Shown one piece after another: positions 42,816 through 51,355 of a stretch of 64,000 nt of DNA (positions within the stretch are counted from its first letter, which is position 1; each line of letters begins with the position of its first letter). Location: the NCBI RefSeq assembly GCF_001936575.1, contig NZ_MSMP01000021.1, positions 24,300 through 88,299 of the forward strand, given 5' to 3'. Origin of the DNA: Tenacibaculum agarivorans (lineage in GTDB: Bacteria; Bacteroidota; Bacteroidia; Flavobacteriales; Flavobacteriaceae). Under the pieces are notes generated by a model. It was not told the DNA's origin, did not search any database, and worked only from the letters and a program-made list of their open reading frames with translations. The translations under genes were made by a program, and so were the position numbers.

Positions 42816-44357
42816 ATGGCAGATTTTGGTATTCAAGAAGCACTAAGTACATTAGGCTTAAAAGATATAAATGAAGGGACTTCTACAGGTTCTAAATGGT
42901 TTTCTAATGGTGAATTAATTGAAAGTTATTCTCCAGTAGATGGTAAACTGATTGGAAAAGTTAAAGCTTCATCTAAGAATGATTATGAAAGTGTAATGAA
43001 AGCTGCAACCGAAGCTTTTAAAGAGTGGAGAGTTATGCCAGCTCCTCAAAGAGGAGAAATTGTACGTCAGTTTGGGGAAAAGCTTCGTGAGAAAAAAGAA
43101 GCTTTAGGGAAGTTAGTTTCTTATGAAATGGGAAAAAGCTACCAAGAAGGTTTAGGAGAAGTTCAAGAGATGATTGACATCTGTGATTTTGCGGTAGGAT
43201 TATCTCGTCAATTACATGGGTTAACTATGCACTCTGAAAGACCAGGACATAGAATGTATGAGCAATACCATCCATTAGGTGTTGTAGGTATTATTTCTGC
43301 ATTCAATTTTCCAGTAGCAGTTTGGTCTTGGAATACAGCTTTAGCTTGGATTTGTGGTGATGTTTGTGTGTGGAAACCTTCTGAAAAAACACCGTTATGT
43401 GGTGTAGCTTGTCAGAATATAATTGCAGAAGTATTAAAAGAAAATAATTTACCTGAAGGAATTTCTTGTTTAGTAAATGGAGATTACGTAGTTGGTGAAT
43501 ACATTTCTAAAGATTCTAGAGTACCATTGGTTTCTGCTACAGGATCTACACGTATGGGTAAAATTGTAGCTAAAGAAGTAGCAGGTCGTTTAGGAAAGAG
43601 CTTATTAGAATTAGGAGGAAATAATGCTATTATTGTTACTCCAGATGCTGATATTAAAATGACAGTTATAGGTGCAGTGTTTGGAGCAGTGGGTACAGCA
43701 GGTCAACGTTGTACATCTACGCGTAGATTAATTGTTCATGAGTCTATGTACGATAAAGTGAAAAACGCTTTAGTTGATGCGTATAAACAATTACGTATTG
43801 GAAATCCTTTAGATGAAAATAATCACGTTGGTCCTTTAATTGATACACAAGCAGTTGAAATGTATAAAAATGCATTAGAAAAAGTTGTTGAAGAAGGTGG
43901 AAATATTATTGTTGAAGGCGGTGTATTAGAAGGTGAAGGATATGAAAGTGGATGTTACGTAAAACCAGCAATTGCTGAGGCTGGAAATTATTATGACATT
44001 GTACAACACGAAACTTTTGCTCCTGTTTTATACTTATTAAAATATACTGGTGAAGTAGAAAATGCAATCGCTTTACAAAATGGTGTTGCTCAAGGTTTAT
44101 CATCAGCAATTATGACCAATAATCTTCGTGAAGCAGAACGATTCTTATCTCATGCAGGTTCGGATTGTGGTATAGCTAACGTAAATATTGGTACTTCAGG
44201 AGCCGAAATTGGTGGTGCTTTTGGAGGAGAAAAGGAAACTGGAGGAGGTAGAGAATCTGGTTCTGATGCTTGGAAAATATACATGCGTCGCCAAACTAAT
44301 ACTATTAACTATACCACTGAGTTACCTTTAGCGCAAGGAATCAAGTTTGATTTGTAA
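42816..44357 (+). CDS. amaB: Aldehyde dehydrogenase, ALDH7/antiquitin type (aminoadipate-semialdehyde dehydrogenase)
   Basis: 513 residues. The ALDH7 marks are GLTMHSERPGHRMYEQYHPLG (about 137-157), the cofactor loop FPVAVWSWNTALAWICGD, LLELGGNNAI with the general-base Glu, the catalytic Cys in GTAGQRCTSTRRLI (about 294-307), and GGGRESGSDAWKIYMRR near the end. It oxidises L-2-aminoadipate 6-semialdehyde in lysine catabolism. The neighbours give no further pathway genes. The last ~19 codons, the terminator and downstream DNA are duplicated once in tandem (44643-44946). Confidence 0.93.
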   Translation: MADFGIQEALSTLGLKDINEGTSTGSKWFSNGELIESYSPVDGKLIGKVKASSKNDYESVMKAATEAFKEWRVMPAPQRGEIVRQFGEKLREKKEALGKLVSYEMGKSYQEGLGEVQEMIDICDFAVGLSRQLHGLTMHSERPGHRMYEQYHPLGVVGIISAFNFPVAVWSWNTALAWICGDVCVWKPSEKTPLCGVACQNIIAEVLKENNLPEGISCLVNGDYVVGEYISKDSRVPLVSATGSTRMGKIVAKEVAGRLGKSLLELGGNNAIIVTPDADIKMTVIGAVFGAVGTAGQRCTSTRRLIVHESMYDKVKNALVDAYKQLRIGNPLDENNHVGPLIDTQAVEMYKNALEKVVEEGGNIIVEGGVLEGEGYESGCYVKPAIAEAGNYYDIVQHETFAPVLYLLKYTGEVENAIALQNGVAQGLSSAIMTNNLREAERFLSHAGSDCGIANVNIGTSGAEIGGAFGGEKETGGGRESGSDAWKIYMRRQTNTINYTTELPLAQGIKFDL

Positions 44358-44380
44358 TTGTTTACGAATTATATATTCAT

Positions 44381-44410
44381 AAAAAGACCGCCAATGGCGG
44401 TCTTCTTTTT
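44381..44410 (+). terminator. ALDH terminator (copy 1)
   Basis: Stem AAAAAGACCGCCA/TGGCGGTCTTCTTTTT, right after the ALDH stop. Confidence 0.9.
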
Positions 44411-44723
44411 GTGTCTAAATTACAGATAGATAGTCCCCCCGAACTTAAACCTTGTTATTTAGATACATAACTACTCTCTACATACCTAAAATTAATCAAT
44501 ACTTTCTAATTTTCAGAGAAAAGTCGGTGAATGGTCGCTTTTGTGAGCTTACAATGAATTGAATTTAGATGGATACTCATAATAAAAGAGGTAAAAATCT
44601 GATTCTGATGCATGAAAATGTATACGAATCTTCAAACGAATTCTATTGATTATATGCCCAGAACTACCTTTAGGGCAAGGAGTCAATTTGATTTATAATT
44701 TTTTTCTAGAATTATATATTTAT

Positions 44724-44752
44724 AAAAAGACCGCCATCGGCGGTCTCCTTTT
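44724..44752 (+). terminator. Duplicated terminator (copy 2)
   Basis: Stem AAAAAGACCGCC/GGCGGTCTCCTTTT in the second repeat unit, with no functional gene before it. One base pair of the loop differs. Confidence 0.85.
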
Positions 44753-44952
44753 GTGTCTAAATTACCAGATAGTCCCCCCGAACTATAAACCTTGTTATTT
44801 AGATACATAACTACTCTCTACATACCTAAAGTTAATCAATACCCTCTAATTTTCTGTGTAAAGTCGTTGAATGGTAGCTTTTCCGAGCTTATAATGAATA
44901 GAATGTAGATGAATATTTATAAGGAAAGTGAATTAAATAACTAATAAACAAT

Positions 44953-44980
44953 AAAAAGCCGTCTGATTAGACGGCTTTTT
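44953..44980 (+). terminator. Third terminator hairpin (possible diverged copy)
   Basis: Stem AAAAAGCCGTCT/AGACGGCTTTTT followed by TGTCCCAATAAGTAATAGCCCCCT. The last text resembles the TGTCTAAATTA..GATAGTCCCCCC that follows hairpins 1 and 2. Confidence 0.8.
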
Positions 44981-45181
44981 ATGTCCCAATAAGTAATAGC
45001 CCCCTAGGCTATATTTTCTGTATTTGTTTACCAATTATACTATAAATATACTACGATCTTTCGCTGTTTTATTTTTTTATCGACGAATGAAGAATTTTCA
45101 TCGATGATTTAATTATTAACATATGTTAAGAAGAATTATATTTATTAACAAACTCTCTTTTACTTCTTTAGAATTAATGAA
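44981..45181. other. Intergenic upstream of pth
   Basis: About 200 AT-rich bases, no ORF. Contains the inverted pair AGCC...GGCT right after the third hairpin. Confidence 0.3.
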
Positions 45182-45209
45182 TTGAATGTTACTTTTTAGC
45201 TTAGATTTG
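45182..45209 (+). promoter_or_regulatory. pth promoter
   Basis: TAGATTTG (45202-45209) as -7 element, TTG at 45182-45184 as -33 element, spacing 17. It ends 20 bases before the ATG. One of the cleanest promoter matches in the window. Confidence 0.5.
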
Positions 45210-45229
45210 CAGCTAATAGTAAACAGCAT

Positions 45230-45859
45230 ATGAGTCTTAATTCTTTTTTAGAAAGATTTTTTAGCAAAAAACAAGAAACACAAGAGGAAAGAATGAAAAA
45301 GTTTTTAATCGTTGGTTTAGGTAATATTGGTGAAAAATATTACAATACTCGACATAATATTGGTTTTAAAGTAGTAGATGCATTGGTTAAAGATTATGAA
45401 GAAACATTTTCAACAGAAAAACTAGGAGATGTGGCTACTTTAAAAATTAAAGGAAAAACGGTATTCGTTTTAAAGCCTAATACCTATATGAATTTAAGCG
45501 GTAAAGCAGTATTGTATTGGATGAAGAAAGAAAATATTTTAATAGAAAATGTGCTAGTTATTACTGATGATTTAAATATAGATTTTGGTAAGATTAGAAT
45601 TAAAGGTAGAGGTAGTGCAGGAGGACATAATGGATTAAAAGATATTCAAGATAAATTAAATACGGGTTCTTATCCTAGATTTAGATTTGGTGTAGGATCA
45701 GATTATAGAAAAGGAGGACAAGTAGATTTTGTGTTAGGCCAGTGGAATGCTGAAGAAGAAAGTGAATTAATCGAACGAATTCCAACAAGTGTAAAAGCTA
45801 TTCAGTCTTTTGTAACGGCAGGTTTAGCGAATACTATGAATGAATTTAATGGTAAATAA
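45230..45859 (+). CDS. pth: Peptidyl-tRNA hydrolase
   Basis: 209 residues. After a 22-residue basic N-terminal extension common in Flavobacteriaceae comes KKFLIVGLGNIGEKYYNTRHNIGFKV with the catalytic His in RHNIG, then KPNTYMNLSGKAV and VITDDLNIDFGKIRI, GRGSAGGHNGLKDI. It releases tRNA from prematurely dropped peptidyl-tRNA. The ATG at 45230 fits the -7 element 20 bases upstream; internal ATG at 45293 would remove the extension. Confidence 0.95.
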   Translation: MSLNSFLERFFSKKQETQEERMKKFLIVGLGNIGEKYYNTRHNIGFKVVDALVKDYEETFSTEKLGDVATLKIKGKTVFVLKPNTYMNLSGKAVLYWMKKENILIENVLVITDDLNIDFGKIRIKGRGSAGGHNGLKDIQDKLNTGSYPRFRFGVGSDYRKGGQVDFVLGQWNAEEESELIERIPTSVKAIQSFVTAGLANTMNEFNGK

Positions 45860-45879
45860 TTCCATAACTATTATAAAAT

Positions 45880-45965
45880 AAGGCTATCTAAAAAGTGTCA
45901 TTCCGAAAGAAATAAAGGAAAAATTAAAATTTTCCATAATGACACTTTTTTCGATAGCCCTTTTT
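45880..45965 (+). terminator. Long two-tier hairpin after pth
   Basis: Outer arms AGGCTATCTAAAAAGTGTCATT and AATGACACTTTTTTCGATAGCC pair over about 20 bases (45881-45902 with 45938-45959), with an inner stem GGAAAA/TTTTCC. It is followed by TTTTTAC. Long for a simple terminator; may be a dispersed palindromic repeat that also ends transcription. Confidence 0.7.
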
Positions 45966-45980
45966 ACTTAAATATTAGTT

Positions 45981-46826
45981 CTATTTGGTAAACGCGTATT
46001 TGGGCGTATACGTTCCATCATCGTTTTTAGTAAAACGTAATGAAACCTGATTAATTGGATTTGTTGCAAAATCTTTTTTTAACTGTGCTAAAACCTCATC
46101 AGAAAAAACAATTTTTCTAGTGATGTTTGATCCAGTACAATTTTTAGTTTTATCACTTAAACCACTCCAAGAAATATCTAAACTTACTTCAACTATCCCT
46201 TTAGGTAATGTAGTTGTATAATTATGTACAACATCACTTTTAGTAGAAGTTCCATCTTCTGCAGTTATTTTCCATTCAGTTTTTATTAATCCTAAAACTC
46301 CTTTAGGATTTAAAATAATATTTTTAAAATCTTTAGTAAGATCCATGTGGAAATCGCCAGCATCACAAGCGTTAAAAGCAGGAGTTTTAATGTAACTTTT
46401 TGTTTTTGTAATACCATCAGTACATTCGGGAGTTTTAACTTTAAGTATAACTTCTGCATCTGTAAATCTATCAAAAGTTATTTGAACACTATTTTTAAAT
46501 TTTTCAGGAATTAATTTAATAATGTCTTCCGGCAATTCTTTAATAAGATCTGCAGTAAATTTATTTTCCACAGGTTTTCCATTCACAGTCCATTCGTATG
46601 AAGTAGCATCTTTAACCAAAGGAAAATAAGCGATAGCACTATCAACAAAGTCTAAAGAAGTGATCTTTTCTCCATTGAAATTAAAAAAAATCTCAGTGGT
46701 AATATCTGTACAAGAAATACTGGTATTATCTAGATTGTCTTCAGCATTATCATTGCAAGAAATGAGTAAAAACAATCCACATAAATAATAGAGATAAGAT
46801 TTAAATTTTTGAGTTATGGTAGTCAT
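45981..46826 (-). CDS. Hypothetical lipoprotein with Ig/PKD-like segments
   Basis: 281 residues. Lipobox LFLISC (Cys24) then NDNAEDN, an acidic surface-export-like tether. The mature part has repeated Ig-like text (DSAIAYFPLVKDATSYEWTVNGKPVE) that suggests PKD/Ig-type beta domains. No family assigned. Single gene. Confidence 0.55.
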   Translation of the reverse strand: MTTITQKFKSYLYYLCGLFLLISCNDNAEDNLDNTSISCTDITTEIFFNFNGEKITSLDFVDSAIAYFPLVKDATSYEWTVNGKPVENKFTADLIKELPEDIIKLIPEKFKNSVQITFDRFTDAEVILKVKTPECTDGITKTKSYIKTPAFNACDAGDFHMDLTKDFKNIILNPKGVLGLIKTEWKITAEDGTSTKSDVVHNYTTTLPKGIVEVSLDISWSGLSDKTKNCTGSNITRKIVFSDEVLAQLKKDFATNPINQVSLRFTKNDDGTYTPKYAFTK

Positions 46827-46891
46827 TGAAAAGTATTTTGTTTGTGAACATATAACAACTCAAAATATTTTTTTCCTACCTAAAATTTGTT

Positions 46892-47344
46892 TTAAATATT
46901 ATCACTAGCAAACCATTCAGCATAACAGCTTTCAGTTTCTTGTAGCTTAAGAGAATGTAATTGTATATTTTCCGGTAATTTAGCTTTAATCTTTTCTGCA
47001 AAGTCAAGGATCATCATTTCACTAGAAGGTTGGTAATCTACTAATATTATATGGTGCCCATGCTTTTTTAAAATTTCAGCTAACTCTAAGTGCGGTGTAT
47101 TTTTATTGAAAATAGTAGCATGATCAAAAACATCAACAATTTCTTTGTTTACTATTTTTTTCAAATCACCAAAGTCAATGACCATTCCGTACTTTACATG
47201 ATTAGTATCATCAATAGGTGAACCTATTACAGTAACAGAAAGTTTATAACTATGTCCATGCACATTTTTACATTTTCCATCATAACCATACAAAGCATGC
47301 GCGGTTTCAAAAGTAAACCGTTTTGTTATTCTTATTGTATTCAC
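46892..47344 (-). CDS. queD: 6-pyruvoyl-tetrahydropterin synthase/QueD family protein
   Basis: 150 residues. Zinc ligands are visible in FETAHALY and GKCKNVHGHSYKL; the catalytic Cys is in KCKN. The C-terminal LQETESCYAEW matches QueD/PTPS. It makes 6-carboxytetrahydropterin for queuosine/preQ0, or acts in pterin metabolism; queC/queE are not adjacent. Start is the GTG at 47344, which overlaps the stop of the upstream 33-residue ORF as GTGA, so it is translated by coupling. Confidence 0.85.
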   Translation of the reverse strand: MNTIRITKRFTFETAHALYGYDGKCKNVHGHSYKLSVTVIGSPIDDTNHVKYGMVIDFGDLKKIVNKEIVDVFDHATIFNKNTPHLELAEILKKHGHHIILVDYQPSSEMMILDFAEKIKAKLPENIQLHSLKLQETESCYAEWFASDNI

Positions 47345-47442
47345 TTTCTTCTGTATTTTTTATTATTTCTGTACTTATTAACAAAGTATACAATACCAAC
47401 AGCTAATGCTAATCCAAGAAATATAATATTATCACCCATCAT
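47341..47442 (-). CDS. Small membrane protein (33 aa) coupled to queD
   Basis: MMGDNIIFLGLALAVGIVYF then VNKYRNNKKYRRK: one membrane helix followed by a strongly basic tail, ending TGA with the overlapping GTGA start of queD. The overlap with a start codon of a conserved gene and the basic/hydrophobic layout suggest a real membrane micro-protein or leader. No family recognised. Confidence 0.55.
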   Translation of the reverse strand: MMGDNIIFLGLALAVGIVYFVNKYRNNKKYRRK

Positions 47443-47637
47443 TTTCAGTTAAAATATTTTGCAAAAATACAATTTTAATTTACTAGCGCTGCATACGTTA
47501 ATTTAAAAGTTTATAGCTATCACTAGTTATTTGTAGGTTGTAAGGTGATATTTTATAAAAAAGTCTCATTAAGAGATAAAGTCAAGAAAACACAAACGTA
47601 TTTTTATTAAAAATGTATAGCTTTATGAAGAGAAAAA

Positions 47638-48510
47638 ATGAATACAAATAACACACAAGTCGAAAGATATCATAAACTGGTTGAGTATTTAGAAACTGAG
47701 TTTAAAACAAATATTACTTCAGAAAAAATTGAAGATGTTTCCTTTTATTCTTATCGAAATATTAATAGAATATTTACTGCGCTACAACACGAAACCATTG
47801 GCCAATTTATTAAAAGAAAAAGATTAGAGAAAGCGGCTGAATTTTTAAAATATTCAGATGAAGAAATTTCCGATATAGCTCTAGATATTGGTTACAAAGA
47901 TTTGGCATCTTTTAGCAAGGCATTTAAAAAACACTTCAAATACTCTCCATCGACATACAGAAATTCAAAGCGTATTCAACAAGAAATTACAGAAAAATTA
48001 ATACAAAATAAGGAAGATAACAATGCTGAAACTATAATCTTCAATATTGAAATTTTACCAAAGTTAAAAATACTATACCTACAGTATAAAGGTTCTTACC
48101 AAGATAGTAAAGGGATAGAAAAAACTTGGAATACATTGATAAATTATGCTTTTAAAAAGAAAGTTTTATCAGGTAAAACTGTAATTCTAGGGGAAATTTT
48201 AGATGATGACGAAATAACGGATACTATACAATGCAGATATAATGCAGGAATTGTATTAGAAAACTATCAAGATATTAGAATAGAAGGATTTTTTAGAATA
48301 AAAGAAATATCTACTCAAAAATATGCGAAATTCATTCATGTAGGAAGCCACGAAAGCTGTTTTGAAACCTACAAAGCTATTTATGGGCGTTGGATGAAAG
48401 ACGTTAAATTAGAGTTTGAAGATAAACCTACACTTGAGTTTTATGTAAATGATGAGGAAACAACTCCAAAAGAGAAACTGATTACCGAGATTTATATTCC
48501 AGTGAAATAA
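47638..48510 (+). CDS. AraC-family regulator with GyrI-like effector domain
   Basis: 290 residues. AraC-type HTH pair at the N-terminus (VSFYSYRNINRIFTALQHETIGQFIKRKRLEKAAEFL and SDIALDIGYKDLASFSKAFKKHFKYSPSTYR, in pieces), then a GyrI-like small-molecule-binding domain (LKILYLQYKGSYQDSKGIEKTW...). This is the layout of multidrug-type regulators such as Rob/BmrR relatives with reversed order. Its target is probably the downstream fatty acid hydroxylase gene, on the same strand 68 bases later (inference). Confidence 0.85.
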   Translation: MNTNNTQVERYHKLVEYLETEFKTNITSEKIEDVSFYSYRNINRIFTALQHETIGQFIKRKRLEKAAEFLKYSDEEISDIALDIGYKDLASFSKAFKKHFKYSPSTYRNSKRIQQEITEKLIQNKEDNNAETIIFNIEILPKLKILYLQYKGSYQDSKGIEKTWNTLINYAFKKKVLSGKTVILGEILDDDEITDTIQCRYNAGIVLENYQDIRIEGFFRIKEISTQKYAKFIHVGSHESCFETYKAIYGRWMKDVKLEFEDKPTLEFYVNDEETTPKEKLITEIYIPVK

Positions 48511-48578
48511 TTGTCCTAAATGGACAAACGACAATTTTCGATTTAAAATACTTTTACCCAAAAGTAAATGAGTAAAAA

Positions 48579-49451
48579 ATGAAATTGAAAGAAATAATTT
48601 ATTTGTTTGAAAATGCTTCAATCGTACAATATATCGGATTGTTTTTTGTGTTCAATATGAGTATTATTTTTATAGAAACCGTTATAGATTTCTTTAGCAC
48701 AAAAAAACGAAGATGGAAAGATACAGGAGCAAATATTGCAATTTTTACAATCAATCAATTACTAGAAAAAACAATCATTGGAAGTATAGGAATTGTAGCA
48801 TTAGTTCCATTTCAATGGTTATCACCGCTTGAAATCCCAATGAATATTTGGACTTGGATTTTAACAATATTCGTTGCAGACTTTACCTATTATTGGATGC
48901 ATCGTCTAGAACATGAACACCGAATCTTATGGGCGCATCATAGTGTACATCATTCTTCAGAAGATTATAATCTTACTATTTCTATGCGATTAAGTTTTGT
49001 AGAAGGTTTATTTGAATGGATTTTTCTTATACCCATGATTTTAATTGGTTTTAGTCCATTTCAGGCTATTGTTGGTTTAGTTTTAGTAGCACAATACCAA
49101 ACGTGGATACATACTGAACATATTAAAAGTCTAGGGTGGTTGGATGAGGTTTTTAATACGCCTTCTACACACAGAATTCATCATGGTTCTAATAAAAAGT
49201 ATTTAGATAAAAACTATGGCGGTATTTTAATTATCTGGGATAGATTATTTGGAACTTTTGAGCGAGAGAAAGAAAAAGTAACTTATGGACTAACAAAAAA
49301 TATAAACACCAATAATCCTATTCTAATTAATTGTATTGAATACATAAATATTTGGAAAGAGGTTAAAAAATGTAGAAACCCTAAAGATAAACTCAGAATT
49401 ATTTTTGGCAACTTAATTTGGAAACCAGAATATTTTGAAAAGAATAACTAA
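48579..49451 (+). CDS. Fatty acid hydroxylase/sterol desaturase family protein
   Basis: 290 residues with four membrane helices (about 12-32, 52-70, 82-100, 135-160). The histidine clusters of the di-iron site are present: HRLEHEH, HHSVHHSSEDYN, HTEH and STHRIHHGSNKKYLDKNYGG. Substrate is not determinable; members hydroxylate or desaturate sterols, carotenoids or lipids. It follows the AraC regulator on the same strand. Confidence 0.87.
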   Translation: MKLKEIIYLFENASIVQYIGLFFVFNMSIIFIETVIDFFSTKKRRWKDTGANIAIFTINQLLEKTIIGSIGIVALVPFQWLSPLEIPMNIWTWILTIFVADFTYYWMHRLEHEHRILWAHHSVHHSSEDYNLTISMRLSFVEGLFEWIFLIPMILIGFSPFQAIVGLVLVAQYQTWIHTEHIKSLGWLDEVFNTPSTHRIHHGSNKKYLDKNYGGILIIWDRLFGTFEREKEKVTYGLTKNINTNNPILINCIEYINIWKEVKKCRNPKDKLRIIFGNLIWKPEYFEKNN

Positions 49452-49900
49452 ATCAGTTTCTTTTCAAAACAAAGACTTTCTTTTATTCCAGCATATTGCC
49501 CGTAATTTTCCATTAAAGAATACTTATTCTTTTTATATAAATGAACAGCTTCTACTTGTCGAATTCCAGTTTCTAAAATACATCGTTCAAAAGATAACTC
49601 TATAGCCCATTTTTCGAGTTCAGCTAAAATTTTTGATGCCATACCTTTACCTCTAGATTTTTCTGAAGTAAACATCCTTTTTATTTCCATGGTTTTGGCA
49701 TCAAACTGTTTTATAGCACCACAAGCCACAGGAACTTCATCAATGTAACCAATAATAACATATTTAATATGGTCTAATTTGTTGTATTGATTATAAAAAT
49801 CATGATCGTCTCCATCGGTAATAGCTAAAAAAGCATCAAGCTCTTTTACTAACTGTATAAAATGGGCGTTTTTAGCATCCGTTCTAACTATCGTGATCAC
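49448..49900 (-). CDS. GNAT family N-acetyltransferase
   Basis: 150 residues. The acetyl-CoA loop region KRMFTSEKSRGKGMASKILAELEKW (about 90-113) and C-terminal RQVEAVHLYKKNKYSLM are typical. ORF starts 4 bases within the preceding enoyl-CoA hydratase stop (overlap), so the two are coupled. Substrate unknown. Confidence 0.8.
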   Translation of the reverse strand: MITIVRTDAKNAHFIQLVKELDAFLAITDGDDHDFYNQYNKLDHIKYVIIGYIDEVPVACGAIKQFDAKTMEIKRMFTSEKSRGKGMASKILAELEKWAIELSFERCILETGIRQVEAVHLYKKNKYSLMENYGQYAGIKESLCFEKKLI

Positions 49901-50667
49901 TTTTTAAATTTTGATAATGCATTTTTAGTAAATTCAGAGAGGACTAACTTCCCCGTAACTCCAGCTCTTTCTAATAACAATTGATCCCAATGTTCGGTGC
50001 CTATCCATAAAGCTTTCTTCATTTCATCTAAAGCTTCAGGATTATAAGAAGCTAATTTTTCAGAAAAAAGTAGCACTTCTTTATCTAACTCTGATATCGA
50101 TTCAAAAACTCTAGCATACAATCCTTTTTCTTTAGCCCAATATGCATTTTTCCAACTTGAAGCATCAAGAGTTAATTCAGCTAAACCACTTACACCAACT
50201 TTTCGCTCAACAGCAGGTGCAATTACAAATGGACCGATACCAATAGTAAGTTCTGAAAGTTTAATAGAAGCTGCTTCAGTAGCCAAAACATAATCACAGG
50301 CAGAAGCTAAACCAACACCACCACCCACAACTTTTCCTTGAACACGACCAATAATAAGTTTAGAACATGTACGCATAGCATTAATTACATTTGCAAAACC
50401 AGAAAAGAATGCTTTACCATCGTCTAAATTGGTAATAGCTACTAATTCATCAAAAGAAGCTCCAGCACAGAATGCTCTTTCTCCTTCTGATTGTAATACA
50501 ATTACAGAAACATCATTATTTTCAGACAATTGATCAAATTCTTTGGCTAAACGAGCTAATAATTCACTAGGAAAAGAATTACTTGCAGGATGTCCAAATT
50601 CGATAGTTGCTACTTTATTTTCTATTTTAGTGTATAAACTTCCGTTAGGTCTCGTTGTAGTTGTCAT
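49897..50667 (-). CDS. Enoyl-CoA hydratase/isomerase family protein
   Basis: 256 residues. The crotonase fold is recognisable by SEGERAFCAGASFDELV (oxyanion hole), IGRVQGKVVGGGVGLASACDYVLATEAA and LSELTIGIGPFVIAP. The catalytic Glu positions of true hydratases are only partly kept (Gly/Val-rich GGGVGLASA), so it might be an isomerase or a methylglutaconyl-CoA hydratase-type member of leucine degradation. It shares a transcript with the GNAT gene. Confidence 0.85.
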   Translation of the reverse strand: MTTTTRPNGSLYTKIENKVATIEFGHPASNSFPSELLARLAKEFDQLSENNDVSVIVLQSEGERAFCAGASFDELVAITNLDDGKAFFSGFANVINAMRTCSKLIIGRVQGKVVGGGVGLASACDYVLATEAASIKLSELTIGIGPFVIAPAVERKVGVSGLAELTLDASSWKNAYWAKEKGLYARVFESISELDKEVLLFSEKLASYNPEALDEMKKALWIGTEHWDQLLLERAGVTGKLVLSEFTKNALSKFKK

Positions 50668-50712
50668 TTATTGAGTTGTTTATTCAAAAATAGTTTTATT
50701 TTTTAAGAAATT

Positions 50713-51162
50713 ATGAATCATAAAAGCATAAAAATTATTGAAGGAATTCCTAGCCCAAAAATCATGGAAACACTATTGTTTTTGTATGCGGCTATTTTTG
50801 AAGATGCACTACATGATTTTTTTATAGATAGAATTCAATCCAAAAAAGATGTGATTATTATCATAGCTTATGAAACTAAAAAACCTGTTGGATTTAAAAT
50901 TGGATATCAATATAATGAAACTACTTTTTATAGTTGGGTAGGTGGTGTTTTACCTGATTATAGAAGAAAAGGAATAGCTCAAAAATTAGCAATTACTCAA
51001 GAAACATTAATAAAGAAAAGAGGGTACACAAAATTAAGAACCAAATCAATGAATCGATTCAAACCGATGTTGCTATTGAATATTAAAAATGGGTTTGATA
51101 TTGTTCAGGTGTACACTAATGAAAGTGGACAACAAAAGATTGTTTTTGAGAAGAATATCTAA
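50713..51162 (+). CDS. GNAT family N-acetyltransferase
   Basis: 149 residues. GVLPDYRRKGIAQKLAITQE (about 78-97) is the acetyl-CoA loop, followed by KRGYTKLRTKSMNRFKPMLLLNIKNGFDIV. Substrate unknown. Monocistronic, divergent from the enoyl-CoA hydratase gene. Confidence 0.8.
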   Translation: MNHKSIKIIEGIPSPKIMETLLFLYAAIFEDALHDFFIDRIQSKKDVIIIIAYETKKPVGFKIGYQYNETTFYSWVGGVLPDYRRKGIAQKLAITQETLIKKRGYTKLRTKSMNRFKPMLLLNIKNGFDIVQVYTNESGQQKIVFEKNI

Positions 51163-51311
51163 TTGGAATGAGATGGTTTTACAATACATAATATTAAAAT
51201 TTATATTGAAGATTATAAAAAGGTTAGTTTTTTATTATCATTAATAGTAAGTCTCTTTTTTAATTAATGCTAGCTTAATTTTTACTTAGTAATTTCGAAA
51301 ATTTCTAAAAA

Positions 51312-51319
51312 TATATTTG
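51312..51319 (+). promoter_or_regulatory. -7 element of the nuclease gene
   Basis: TATATTTG matches TAnnTTTG and lies on the first possible TTG start (51317), which supports the ATG at 51356 as the real start. Confidence 0.4.
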
Positions 51320-51355
51320 GAAACTTATTCATATAACCACCCAAATATATTTAAA

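Larger units (their letters stand above)
44300..44946 (+). repeat. Tandem duplication of the ALDH 3' end, terminator and downstream DNA
   Basis: Copy 1 runs from about 44300 (inside ALDH) to 44642, and copy 2 from about 44643 to 44946; the offset is 343 bases. Matching landmarks: the final codons with GAGTTACCTTTAGCGCAAGG versus GAACTACCTTTAGGGCAAGG, the stop and AATTATATATT, the terminator, GTGTCTAAATTA, GATAGTCCCCCCGAAC, CCTTGTTATTTAGATACATA (20 bases, exact in both) and AGTCG(G/T)TGAATGGT. Copy 2 is diverged and cannot code. Confidence 0.88.

Noticed and set aside
43906..44109. His/Leu-rich minus-strand ORF inside the ALDH gene
   Set aside because: Codon shadow of the conserved ALDH frame.
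44381..44980. Three hairpins as a riboswitch or attenuator of pth
   Set aside because: The hairpins are copies of the ALDH terminator, and pth has its own promoter match at 45182-45209.
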